In this document: piece by piece, positions 17,975-26,362 of the stretch
Numbering within the stretch: position 1 is the stretch's first letter
How the letters are laid out: each line of letters starts with the position of its first letter
From: an uncultured Lachnospiraceae bacterium
Lineage (GTDB): Bacteria; Bacillota; Clostridia; Lachnospirales; Lachnospiraceae
Direction: 5' to 3'
Assembly: GCA_947648875.1 (NCBI GenBank)
Contig: CANSPM010000031.1
Location: 1-45,925, forward strand
Length of the DNA: 45,925 nt
Translations under genes and position numbers: made by a program
The notes under the pieces: generated by a model
Database searches by the model: none
Told to the model about the DNA's origin: nothing
Seen by the model: only the letters and a program-made list of their open reading frames with translations

Positions 17975-19264
17975 TCAATGAAGGGATAATCGCTCCAAAC
18001 GTGGCCCCAGGCAGGAAAGTAGTTCGTTGGTGATGGTGCCGCAGGTCTCGGCCAGATCAGCGGCAGAAATGCTTTCCTGTCCGTCCTGGCCAATCAGGGT
18101 GGCGATGTCACCGGGGCGGATTTGAGGGATGGCCGTAGCATCCACCAGTAGCTGGTCCATGCAGATTCTGCCGATAATGGGGGCATGTCTTCCTTGAAGC
18201 AGCACAGTTCCCCGGCCTTCCGAGAGGCAGCGGGGCAGCCCGTCCGCATAGCCGATGGCAACGGTAGCTATGGTGGTGGGACAGACGGCGGTGTAGGCCA
18301 TGTCGTAACCGGCGGATTGCCCGGGAGAAAGCCGGTGAATGGCAGTCACCCGGGCGCGGAGAGCGAGTACCGGATGTAGTTTTGCGGCGGAAAGACGGGT
18401 ATCGGCGGCATTGCTTAACAGGCCGTACAGAGCAATGCCCGGACGGGCGCAGTCCATATCTGGCAGCGGATAGCGCAGAATGCCATAGCTGGCCTGGATA
18501 TGAAGCCTCGGTCGGGAGGGATGCCGCCCGGGTGAACTGCCAGCACGGAAAAAAGAGTGATTCTGGCGTATTCCCAGCTGGGCCGCCAACTTGTAGAAGG
18601 CGTTGTACTGCTCCCGGGTAAAACTTTGGGAGGCGGTATCGGTTCCGCCTGCGGCAGCCAGATGGCTGTACATGCCTGTGACCTGTAGGCCCGGCAGAGA
18701 GAAGATTTCCCGGATCTGTGACACATGTTCCGCAGACTCCCCCAGACGGTGCATACCGGTGTCCACAGCTATATGCACAGGGAGCGGGGCTGATACCCGG
18801 GGGGACAGGTATTCCGATCGGGATGCGCGGCAGGCATAAGCACTCAGAGCCAGGGCATGGGCGTGGTCTACCACAGTCGGGGTGAGAGAATATTGGTCCA
18901 ACAGGGGAAACTGATCGGGATGGGTATGGCCCAGTACCAGGATCTCCCCGACGATATGCTGTCTGCGTAGTTCCACGCCCTCGCTGACACATGCCACGCA
19001 AAAAGAGCGTATGCCCATGGTATTTAGTTCCCGGGCAATTAAACCGGCCCCGTGACCGTAGGCGTTGGCCTTGACCACGGGCATCAGGGTGCAGTGTTCC
19101 GGCAGAAGAGATTGCAAATAAGCTACATTTTGGTGAAGAGCGCCTCTGCTGATCTCTATCCAGGCCCTGCTTCGGGCTGTAGCTGGGAATACGATTCCCG
19201 ATAAGGAATTATGGGGATATTGGAGGCATTTTTTCTCTAAATCGTTCAATATTGTGTCACTCAT
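17975..19264 (-). CDS. vanTr: Serine/alanine racemase, VanT racemase domain as a separate protein
   Basis: This 429-residue PLP fold-type III racemase has the lysine motif VVKANAYGHG (K65), the catalytic-region GYDMAYTA tyrosines and GRICMDQLLVDAT near the end. In vanC/vanG-type clusters VanT supplies D-Ser for D-Ala-D-Ser precursors. Normally it is one protein of about 700 residues with a membrane half and a racemase half. Here the racemase has its own ATG and GGGAGA site, and the membrane half is the preceding gene, as in the vanTm/vanTr arrangement known for VanL. A housekeeping alanine racemase is the alternative, but position in the cluster favours VanT. Confidence 0.88.
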   Translation of the reverse strand: MSDTILNDLEKKCLQYPHNSLSGIVFPATARSRAWIEISRGALHQNVAYLQSLLPEHCTLMPVVKANAYGHGAGLIARELNTMGIRSFCVACVSEGVELRRQHIVGEILVLGHTHPDQFPLLDQYSLTPTVVDHAHALALSAYACRASRSEYLSPRVSAPLPVHIAVDTGMHRLGESAEHVSQIREIFSLPGLQVTGMYSHLAAAGGTDTASQSFTREQYNAFYKLAAQLGIRQNHSFFRAGSSPGRHPSRPRLHIQASYGILRYPLPDMDCARPGIALYGLLSNAADTRLSAAKLHPVLALRARVTAIHRLSPGQSAGYDMAYTAVCPTTIATVAIGYADGLPRCLSEGRGTVLLQGRHAPIIGRICMDQLLVDATAIPQIRPGDIATLIGQDGQESISAADLAETCGTITNELLSCLGPRLERLSLH

Positions 19265-19310
19265 TATGTTTCTGTTCTCCCTTGTTAAGCAGATGTGGAA
19301 TTGCGCAGTG

Positions 19311-20399
19311 TCAGGAAAAGTGTTTGCGGTGGTTCGATATCATATCCCGCAGGCTGGTGAGCAGCCATGCCGATGCCAACGATAAAAGGCACACTGCCAG
19401 ATAGTGCAGCAGACTCTGTTCCATCAGTGGCAGCAGATGAGGGAGACGGGCACAGAGCCGCACCGCCACGATGACGGCGGGGTGGAGGATATAGACCAGC
19501 GCAGAAATACGGCGCAGCCTGGGACAGGGTGAGCTGTCCACTCGAAGCAGCAGGCTATAGAGACAGTACATGGTGGGTACCAGTAGAAGATACATGCTGT
19601 CATGACGCAGGGAGTCCAGGTGGCGCAGCAGAAAAGCCTCGCCGGTCATTCCCCCCAGGGACAGAGTGAGCCCTGCCGCCAGTGCCAAAGTGCCGGGAGC
19701 GGCCCCAGGCCGGGGAGTAAGCGGCCGGTTTTGCATATGATCCGTTGCCTGTGCCCGTGTCTTGGGTTGCGGTCCACTTATATGCGCGCCCATCAGCAGG
19801 AACAGAGGAGTCAGAAACAATCCGTTTCGCGTGTAGGACCATATATGGAAGCCCAGGTCGCACAGGCCGCGCAGAGGGGGAACGTACCGGGCCAGTCCAT
19901 AGTAGCTGTCCCCGGACAATCCCAGTACGTAGAGCACAATGCATACCCGTGTCAGGGAGCGAAGACTTAGGCGGCGGCTCATCAGGTACAGCAGGAGCAT
20001 GCCCAGCATACAGGCGGGGAAATACCACAGATGATAGAAAGGGCCGTCCCACACAAGCATCCGCGTGACCTTAGACACAGTGAGTTCTTTATAATGTCCC
20101 GCATAGATTCCCAGCGGCAAATACAGCAGGGTACATGTCAGATACAGTCCGCCTGTGCGGACCAGATAACGCAGGAGCCGTCTTCCGGATCTCGCACCAG
20201 GTTCCAGAATACGGGGCAACACAAACTGTCCGGTGACCATCAGGAAAAAGGGCACAGCCACTCTGGCCAGAATCCGGGTGAGAAAGAAATCGGCTTCTTC
20301 GGAGACACATGTCAGAGGCGAGGTGTGGATGGCTGCCACCAACAGGGCGGCCGCCAGGCGGAATCTATCCAGTCCGCCGGTATATGTCCGTGGATTCAT
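19311..20399 (-). CDS. vanTm: VanT membrane (acyltransferase-like) domain as a separate protein
   Basis: This 362-residue protein has about ten membrane helices and the acyltransferase-3-like start GLDRFRLAAALLVAAIHTSPL and VPFFLMVTGQFVLP. This matches the N-terminal half of VanT, thought to import L-Ser for the racemase. It ends 46 bases before vanTr with its own stop, so the two are separate proteins rather than a frameshifted fusion; no overlap or slippery sequence was seen. AAAGGAG precedes the ATG. A general acyltransferase is less likely given the flanking vanXY and racemase genes. Confidence 0.85.
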   Translation of the reverse strand: MNPRTYTGGLDRFRLAAALLVAAIHTSPLTCVSEEADFFLTRILARVAVPFFLMVTGQFVLPRILEPGARSGRRLLRYLVRTGGLYLTCTLLYLPLGIYAGHYKELTVSKVTRMLVWDGPFYHLWYFPACMLGMLLLYLMSRRLSLRSLTRVCIVLYVLGLSGDSYYGLARYVPPLRGLCDLGFHIWSYTRNGLFLTPLFLLMGAHISGPQPKTRAQATDHMQNRPLTPRPGAAPGTLALAAGLTLSLGGMTGEAFLLRHLDSLRHDSMYLLLVPTMYCLYSLLLRVDSSPCPRLRRISALVYILHPAVIVAVRLCARLPHLLPLMEQSLLHYLAVCLLSLASAWLLTSLRDMISNHRKHFS

Positions 20400-20417
20400 G
20401 GTACACTCCTTTCCCGA

Positions 20418-21290
20418 CTATGCCCACTGGGTCAGCACAAAGCCGTCTACATTGTTGCCAGAGATATGGAAAGGAGCCATATCGTTTACTTCTACCGTGG
20501 TTTCCCCCTGTGTGGCCGGAATATAGGATACGTAGATGGCATGCCCTCCGGTTCGGATACAGTAAGGGTGCAGAGGACTGTCAAACTGACGGATATACTC
20601 TATATACTCCTCCAGTGTCTGCCTGTTTTCTTCCATAATCCGGGCGTGGGGAATCCCCACATAGCGGAAGTGCCAGGGTTCACAACCGATGCCGGTGACG
20701 GCTTCTTTCCCGGCGGGATAGCGCAGAATAAACCCGTAATCCGCAGCCCGCTTTCTGAATTGCCCACAGACACCGGTGCCCGGAAATTCCGGACATATAA
20801 AATCGATTTGCTCCCTGCGCAGTCCCAGGTCGATGGCCAGTCCGGTCTGGTGCTCGCTATGGCCGGGAAGGGCCACATAGGTTTGGGTATATTCCGGCCC
20901 GCTTTCCCGCAGACAGGAGTCCCAGATGGCCTGCTGCTCTGCTATGGAGCGCCAGCCACTGACGGGGATTATGGAGTCCCATCCCCCGATTTCCTGCATC
21001 AGTTTGTCCAGCAGAGATGCGGTCTGCTTCTCCAGCAGTACGCTGTCCGCCAGATCCGAACATGCCGGAAGCAGGCTGTCTGCCTCATCCGAGCAGCCCG
21101 GCAGTATGCTGGCTGCTCCATCGGGGTGTTTCTGTAGCGTGTGGGTTTCCCCCTTCCGGTTCCACGGTTTTGCACAGGCGTCCACAGTCATCAGCACCTC
21201 CGGTCTGTCAAAGGCTACTCCATGCAGCGCGTTGACCAGAATCAGCGAGCCCCTGTGAATAGCATCCTGTTTTAATACAATCTGTTTCAT
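20418..21290 (-). CDS. vanXY: VanXY D,D-dipeptidase/D,D-carboxypeptidase
   Basis: This 290-residue zinc peptidase removes D-Ala-ended precursors. The zinc and catalytic residues are clear: GHSEHQTGLAID gives H147 and D154, and EPWHFRYVG gives E204 and H207. No signal peptide is present, as expected for cytoplasmic VanXY rather than membrane VanY. The C-terminus includes HISGNNVDGFVLTQW, which matches what I recall of VanXYG. Residues about 50-90 are an insertion with a duplicated 11-residue unit that I do not recall in VanXYG. The ATG at 21290 has AGGAG 10 bases upstream; the frame remains open far beyond but without homology. Confidence 0.9.
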   Translation of the reverse strand: MKQIVLKQDAIHRGSLILVNALHGVAFDRPEVLMTVDACAKPWNRKGETHTLQKHPDGAASILPGCSDEADSLLPACSDLADSVLLEKQTASLLDKLMQEIGGWDSIIPVSGWRSIAEQQAIWDSCLRESGPEYTQTYVALPGHSEHQTGLAIDLGLRREQIDFICPEFPGTGVCGQFRKRAADYGFILRYPAGKEAVTGIGCEPWHFRYVGIPHARIMEENRQTLEEYIEYIRQFDSPLHPYCIRTGGHAIYVSYIPATQGETTVEVNDMAPFHISGNNVDGFVLTQWA

Positions 21291-21468
21291 AATGCTCTTA
21301 TCTCCTTCTCTGCGGATAGAGAGGTCCGCATATGTGTATGGTTTTATTTCCCGGTCCTGCGTGCCGGAAATCCTATTATAGGAAGCAAGAGCGGCTCCCT
21401 GTAACAGAATGCGGCACAAAGATACGCGCCATCTATCGAAGTGAAACACACACTTTGAATAAGGCATA

Positions 21469-22557
21469 TTACGTCTCCTGGTTGAGAGTAGGCGTCTCCA
21501 CGCACTGCTCCAGAATCCGGTCAAGCACCTCCGGGAAGGACAGCCCTGCGGCCCGCATCATACCGGGATAACGGCTGTGTTCGGTGAATCCGGGGATGGT
21601 ATTGACCTCATTGAATACGATTTCCCCCTCCGGCGTCAGAAACAAATCCACCCGGGCAAAGCCGCTACAGCCCAGGACGCGGTATATTTTTCTGGCGGTC
21701 AGCCTGATCTCTTCCGCCTTGTCTCTGGGGATTCGGGCAGGCACGTGGATGGCGGAATTTTTTAGGGTATATTTCTCCGTATAGTCAAAAAATCCGCCGG
21801 ACAGTTCAATTTCATCCACCTCTCCTAAGAACAGCTCATGGATTCCCAGAATGGCACATCCCACTTCAAAACCCGGAATGTTCTCCTCCAGAATTACTTG
21901 ATCATCATAGGAAAAGGCCAATTTTATCGCGGATTCCAGCTGTGCGGAAGAGATGACTCTGGTCACGCCGTAGGAGGACCCGGCTTTTACAGGTTTTACA
22001 TACAGGGGATAGCCCACCCGGGCGGCAAAAGTCTGAGAGAGTTCCGCAGTCAGGTTTGGGTTTCCGGGCATAAAAGCATCCAGCACCAGAGATTTTGGGG
22101 TACGGATTCCGCTCAGAGAGACCAGCCTGTGGGCACGGTCCTTATCCATGCACAGGGCGGAGGAGAGGGTGCCGCATCCAGCCAGGGGGATTCCGGCCAA
22201 TTCAATCAGCCCCTGGAGTGTGCCGTCTTCGCCGCCCCGGCCATGGAGGATGGGCATTGCCACATCCACGGGAATCCTTTGCAGAGAATCGGCGCCATAC
22301 ACCAGAAGCTCATGAGAACTGCGGCTGGGGGAGAGAGCCGCAGGTGCGCAGTGGGTGCTGTCCAAATGCCAGGTATCCGCAGCAATCCGTTCCACCGCGC
22401 CGGTGTAGTGATACCAGTCCCCTTGCCGAGTGATTCCCACCAGAATAAGACAATATTTTTCCCTGTTCAGATTGCGGATCACACCTGCGGCGGATTCCAG
22501 AGAAACATCGTATTCGGAAGAACAGCCTCCAAAAAAAATTGCAATATTTATTTTCAT
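21469..22557 (-). CDS. vanG: D-alanine--D-serine ligase, VanG type
   Basis: This 362-residue ATP-grasp ligase makes D-Ala-D-Ser, the altered end that lowers vancomycin binding. The family start is IAIFFGGCSSEYDVSLESA, then PILHGRGGEDGTLQGLIELAGIPLAGCG, PLYVKPVKAGSSYGV and FNEVNTIPGFTEHSRYP. The omega-loop YTEKYTLKNSAIHVPARI matches what I recall of VanG and differs from housekeeping Ddl and D-Ala-D-Lac ligases. GGAG stands 9 bases before the ATG, and vanW ends 54 bases upstream. The vanG-vanXY gap of 178 bases holds no gene. Confidence 0.94.
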   Translation of the reverse strand: MKINIAIFFGGCSSEYDVSLESAAGVIRNLNREKYCLILVGITRQGDWYHYTGAVERIAADTWHLDSTHCAPAALSPSRSSHELLVYGADSLQRIPVDVAMPILHGRGGEDGTLQGLIELAGIPLAGCGTLSSALCMDKDRAHRLVSLSGIRTPKSLVLDAFMPGNPNLTAELSQTFAARVGYPLYVKPVKAGSSYGVTRVISSAQLESAIKLAFSYDDQVILEENIPGFEVGCAILGIHELFLGEVDEIELSGGFFDYTEKYTLKNSAIHVPARIPRDKAEEIRLTARKIYRVLGCSGFARVDLFLTPEGEIVFNEVNTIPGFTEHSRYPGMMRAAGLSFPEVLDRILEQCVETPTLNQET

Positions 22558-22611
22558 AATAATACACTCCTATATTATAGATTGCTGTATATACAGTGAA
22601 TATCCGTGCCG

Positions 22612-23430
22612 TCAATCTATGATGGCCGTATCCTCCGGCAGTGTGTAACCAATGCGGCAGACATTGCGATACAGTGTCCGGGTGTTTTGGTGTTGGCCGC
22701 TTTCATGGTCTGTCAGAGTCTGGATTACATCCACTTCCTCCCAGATGGCGCCCTGGCGGCGGTAATAGACCACAGGTCCGTTGCTCACGGAGTAGACCAG
22801 GGAGGGCTGGCGGTCTGCGCGCAGAACCGCAGAAATGTTTTCCCGGTCAAAGGAAATGTGGATCTGAAAGGTATAATCTGTGTCGTTGCGTACTTTCAAA
22901 TCCTTCCAGCCCTCTGCCAGCGTGGCATCCACGCCCATGGGCGCGTCACTGGGCGGCTCAGGAAAATCCTTGCTCCCATGTCCGTGTCGCTCCACCAAAG
23001 TCAGCGGGGAGTGGAGGAACACCCAGAAAAGAAGGTTGCTGAGTTGGCACATGCCGCCGCCAGGGGCAGTGGTAAGTTCCCCCCCTATTACGGTCAATCC
23101 CTCCCGATATGGTGTCATGCGGTCCGCATGGCGCGTGGACAGGCAGAAGGAAAAGGTCTCCCCCGGACGAATTAACATGTGATCAATGGTGGCGGCTGCC
23201 AGTCTCAGGTTGTGGACTTTGTTTTCCTGATATATCATGTCAAAGCCGGTATTTTTGTTGTACATGGGACAGCTGGAGGAAAACACTTCTGTGGGCAGCA
23301 GTTCCTCAGATATGTGGGCTGTATAGTGGTTGTGGTCCAGCCGCATCCCCAGATAGAAAAACAGTTTTCGCTGCCACACACGCAGGGGGGTCAGCCAGGG
23401 AAACAGTTCTGTGAGTCGTCTTCTTTTCAT
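22612..23430 (-). CDS. vanW: VanW family protein
   Basis: This 272-residue protein has the VanW core: LIRPGETFSFC, then GGELTTAPGGGMCQLSNLLFWVFLHSPLTLVERHGHG and the VRNDTDYTFQIHI strand. VanW is found in vanB and vanG clusters; its role is unknown and it is not essential for resistance in tested clusters. Here it leads the resistance operon just downstream of a vanS terminator, with GGAG 9 bases before the ATG. It has no clear signal peptide. Confidence 0.92.
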   Translation of the reverse strand: MKRRRLTELFPWLTPLRVWQRKLFFYLGMRLDHNHYTAHISEELLPTEVFSSSCPMYNKNTGFDMIYQENKVHNLRLAAATIDHMLIRPGETFSFCLSTRHADRMTPYREGLTVIGGELTTAPGGGMCQLSNLLFWVFLHSPLTLVERHGHGSKDFPEPPSDAPMGVDATLAEGWKDLKVRNDTDYTFQIHISFDRENISAVLRADRQPSLVYSVSNGPVVYYRRQGAIWEEVDVIQTLTDHESGQHQNTRTLYRNVCRIGYTLPEDTAIID

Positions 23431-23513
23431 ATTTTATTTCTCCTATTTTTAGTTCTGTCTCTACACTACAGGACCCGTGAGAGGAGTTCCGCGTGCTCCG
23501 TTTGTTTCTGCCA

Positions 23514-23519
23514 AGTATA
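23514..23519 (-). promoter_or_regulatory. Probable VanR-activated promoter of vanW-G-XY-T (-10)
   Basis: On the minus strand a TATACT hexamer lies about 84 bases before vanW and after the vanRS terminator. No matching -35 hexamer is at 17 bases, which is typical of a promoter needing an activator such as phosphorylated VanR. The binding site itself is not defined here. Confidence 0.4.
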
Positions 23520-23552
23520 GCAGTCTTAAGTGACAATTCGGTTACAGGCAGC

Positions 23553-23593
23553 AAAAAAATCCCTCCCTGACACCTGTATTGTATCAGAGAGGG
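23553..23593 (-). terminator. Intrinsic terminator after vanRS
   Basis: On the minus strand CCCTCTCTGA (23584-23593) pairs with TCAGGGAGGG (23561-23570) with one wobble across a 13-base loop, followed directly by seven T. It separates the vanRS transcript from the vanW operon. Confidence 0.8.
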
Positions 23594-23700
23594 AAAAAGC
23601 ATATTTTCGTAATATCTTTTCAAAGCCTTTTTATTTTATTGTGAAATTCTTACGATTTTCTCAAGATGGAAATTCTTTCTCCGAGCTCTGGAGACGCATG

Positions 23701-24831
23701 TCAGCTTTGAGGCAGCAATAGAGTAAAAGTGATCTGTTCATCCGCGCTCTCAGCCAATATCTGGCCTCCGTGGAGTTCCACGATCTCTTTGGAGATCGCA
23801 AGCCCCAGTCCGGCACCGCCGGTGGAAGAAGAGCGGGAGGAGTCCAGACGGAAAAACTGTTCAAAGATTCGCCGCAGCTTCTCGGGAGGAATGGTTTTGC
23901 CATGATTGCTGACTCTGACTTCAATCCAGGGCGCGCCAGGCGGGGGCTGGATTGGCACTGTTTTGTTTCCGCCTACCATCCCCATGGACAGAGAGATGAC
24001 GCTGTCCGGGTAGCTGTAATTCACAGCGTTGCGAATCAGATTGTCAAACACACGCTGTAACTTGTCCGGATCGCAGTTAATTTGGATCTCCGGCTGGATC
24101 TCCAGCTGCCAAGACAGCCCCTTGTTCGCCAAAACGGGCAAAAATTCATAGGTAATCTGCTCCAACATCCGGCTCAAATTTACCTGTTCCGGTTCCAGCG
24201 TCAGGGTAGTCAGATTGAAACGGGTGATATCAAAAAACTCACCGATGAGATCCTCCAGCCGCAGCGCTTTGTCCAGAGCGATGTCCGTATATCTCGCCCG
24301 AAGCTCCGAAGAGATCTGTGGTTCGTCCTGTAACAGGCTTAAGTACCCGATGACACTGGTCAGCGGGGTCTTCAAATCATGGGCAAGATAAATGACCAGA
24401 TCATTTTTGCGCTGTTCGGCTTCCCGGGCCAGTGCCTGCGCCTGTAGCCCCTGTAGCCGGAACTGGTTCAGTTGCTTCTCCACATCTGTCAGCACGTCCG
24501 AGAGCCGTACCGGCTCCTCACGGGAAGTGATCAGTCTTCCGGAAGCGTCCACAATCTCGTCCAAATACCGTAGGGGCAAATTAATAAAGTGGTGGGTAAT
24601 GAGAGTCCAGCCCATCAGAATGATGACAGTCAAAATAAGGACCAGATAGTCTTTAATCAGCACCAACACATGATACAGGTGTTCATAATAGTACCATGTG
24701 CGCAGAGTGCATACATACCAACACAGTCCTACAAAAAGAAACAGCCCTGCTACAAAACCAATCATGGACAAAGCGTAGCGAAACATAATGCGCCGGGATA
24801 TCCGGCTTCTCTGTAAAATATGGCTATTCAA
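23701..24831 (-). CDS. vanS: VanS sensor histidine kinase
   Basis: This 376-residue kinase has two N-terminal membrane helices (about residues 18-40 and 58-80), a HAMP-like linker, the H box LVIYLAHDLKTPLTSVIGYL with H151, an N box RVFDNLIRNAVNYS, and the G boxes ending in GGAGLGLAISKEIVELHGG. The short outside loop is typical of VanS sensors of the vanG/vanC type. It would phosphorylate VanR in response to glycopeptide or cell-wall stress. Its start overlaps the vanR stop by 8 bases. Confidence 0.93.
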   Translation of the reverse strand: MNSHILQRSRISRRIMFRYALSMIGFVAGLFLFVGLCWYVCTLRTWYYYEHLYHVLVLIKDYLVLILTVIILMGWTLITHHFINLPLRYLDEIVDASGRLITSREEPVRLSDVLTDVEKQLNQFRLQGLQAQALAREAEQRKNDLVIYLAHDLKTPLTSVIGYLSLLQDEPQISSELRARYTDIALDKALRLEDLIGEFFDITRFNLTTLTLEPEQVNLSRMLEQITYEFLPVLANKGLSWQLEIQPEIQINCDPDKLQRVFDNLIRNAVNYSYPDSVISLSMGMVGGNKTVPIQPPPGAPWIEVRVSNHGKTIPPEKLRRIFEQFFRLDSSRSSSTGGAGLGLAISKEIVELHGGQILAESADEQITFTLLLPQS

Positions 24832-25516
24832 TTGTATATCCCACCCCCCACACTGTCTTGACGTATTTGGGCCGTCTGGCGGGTTCTTTCAACTTCTCCC
24901 GAATTCGGGCGATATGAGCCATGACGGTATTGTTGTTGTCCAGATACTTTTCGCCCCATACCGCCTCAAATAGCTCTTCGGAGGACACCACACTGCCCTG
25001 ATGCTCGCAGAGATACCAGAGGATATTGAACTCTATGGGAGTCAGGACGACTTCCAGGCCGTTTATGCTGCAATGGTGGGCATCCTTATCCATATGCAGC
25101 CCCCGTATATCCTTTTCGGTTATTTCCTGCTGGGGCAGAGCCGCATTGTACCGGGTATAGCGCCGCAGCTGGGTGCGGACCCGGGCCATGAGTTCCAGAG
25201 GGTTAAAGGGCTTGGTGATATAATCGTCCGCACCCAGGGTCAGGCCCATGATCTTGTCCAGATCCTCTCCCCGTGCCGTGAGCATGATAATGGGAAAAAG
25301 ATGTTTTTCACGAATTTTCTGGCAAAGGGCAAAGCCGTCCATATCCGGCAGCATCACGTCCAGTATGGCCAGGCTTAAGGCTTCCTGGCTTACGCAGGAG
25401 AGTGCCTGGCTGGCCGTATAGCAGGTAAAAACCTCATAACCCTCGTTTTTCAGATAGACCGTCACCAGATCCGCAATGGCGGCCTCGTCATCCACAATCA
25501 TGATCTTATCCTGCAT
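24824..25516 (-). CDS. vanR: VanR response regulator
   Basis: This 230-residue OmpR-type regulator has acidic pocket D9/D10, phosphoacceptor D53 in LAILDVMLPDMDGF, K102 in YITKPFNP, and a C-terminal winged helix that includes PIEFNILWYLCEHQGSVVSSEELFEAVWGE. It should activate the vanW operon promoter. I use the ATG at 25516; a GTG four codons earlier sits only one base from the GGAG and is less likely. Confidence 0.93.
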   Translation of the reverse strand: MQDKIMIVDDEAAIADLVTVYLKNEGYEVFTCYTASQALSCVSQEALSLAILDVMLPDMDGFALCQKIREKHLFPIIMLTARGEDLDKIMGLTLGADDYITKPFNPLELMARVRTQLRRYTRYNAALPQQEITEKDIRGLHMDKDAHHCSINGLEVVLTPIEFNILWYLCEHQGSVVSSEELFEAVWGEKYLDNNNTVMAHIARIREKLKEPARRPKYVKTVWGVGYTIE

Positions 25517-25553
25517 AATGTGTGACACGCTCCTTTAAAAATTTTTCAGTCTT

Positions 25554-25582
25554 ATTGTAACAACATATACAAAAAAACGCAA
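25554..25582 (-). promoter_or_regulatory. Promoter of vanRS
   Basis: On the minus strand TTGCGT (25577-25582), 17 bases, TACAAT (25554-25559), about 40 bases before vanR. The divergent spoVT gene starts at 25730. Confidence 0.5.
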
Positions 25583-25729
25583 GCATTGAAAAGATTGACA
25601 AAACCAGGCCCTAGAAAATATGGTATAAAATCCTACATTTTACAGATACTAGTTTGCACAAAGGGTTCCTGAAAAACAGTGCCAGCCCTGTAATACTCAG
25701 AATTTGCCAAAAAGGAGAAAATCAGAATT

Positions 25730-26275
25730 ATGAAAGCAACTGGAATTGTCAGAAGAATAGATGATCTTGGAAGAATTGTTATCCCTAAAGAAATACGCCG
25801 TACCCTGAGAATCCGGGAGTCGGACCCACTGGAGATCTATACGGACAGGGAAGGGCAGGTGATCCTGAAAAAGTATTCTCCTATTGGAGAGATGACCACT
25901 TTTGCCAAACAGTACACGGAGTCTCTGGCCCAGGTGTCCGGTCACACCGCCCTGATCAGCGACAGGGACCAGTTCATAGCCACCGCTGGAGGCGGCAAAA
26001 CTTATCTGGGCAAGGAGGTTAGTAAGCAGCTGGAGGAGAAGATGAACAACCGGGAGACGGGAATCTGCTCTCAGGGGGACAGAAACTTTTTAAGGATCTG
26101 TGACGACATGGAGGTAGAATATCAGCATATGGCATTCACACCAATTATCTGCGAGGGAGATGTGATAGGCTCTGTAATCCTGCTTGAGAACGATTATAAG
26201 GGAAAAATGGGGGAAGTGGAGTATAAACTGATTATGTCGGCGGCAGGTTTTCTTGGCAGACAGATGGAGCAGTAG
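25730..26275 (+). CDS. spoVT: Stage V sporulation protein T
   Basis: This 181-residue AbrB-family regulator of late forespore genes begins with KATGIVRRIDDLGRIVIPKEIRRTLRI, the swapped-hairpin DNA-binding domain (about residues 1-50). A GAF-like sensor domain follows (residues 56-178). AAGGAG stands 10 bases before the ATG. It indicates a spore-forming host. It diverges from vanR and is followed by a strong terminator, so it is a single-gene unit. Confidence 0.96.
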   Translation: MKATGIVRRIDDLGRIVIPKEIRRTLRIRESDPLEIYTDREGQVILKKYSPIGEMTTFAKQYTESLAQVSGHTALISDRDQFIATAGGGKTYLGKEVSKQLEEKMNNRETGICSQGDRNFLRICDDMEVEYQHMAFTPIICEGDVIGSVILLENDYKGKMGEVEYKLIMSAAGFLGRQMEQ

Positions 26276-26297
26276 GATAGAAGAGAGACGAAAAAGA

Positions 26298-26342
26298 GTT
26301 GCAACGCCCACAGTTGTCCTGTGGGCGTTGCAACCCTTTTTT
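26298..26342. terminator. Strong terminator after spoVT
   Basis: A 16-bp perfect stem (26298-26313 with 26319-26334) around TTGTC is followed by CC and six T. A-rich sequence on the left side makes it usable from the minus-strand DHH gene as well. Confidence 0.93.
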
Positions 26343-26362
26343 ATGCGTAATGATAGAATCCT

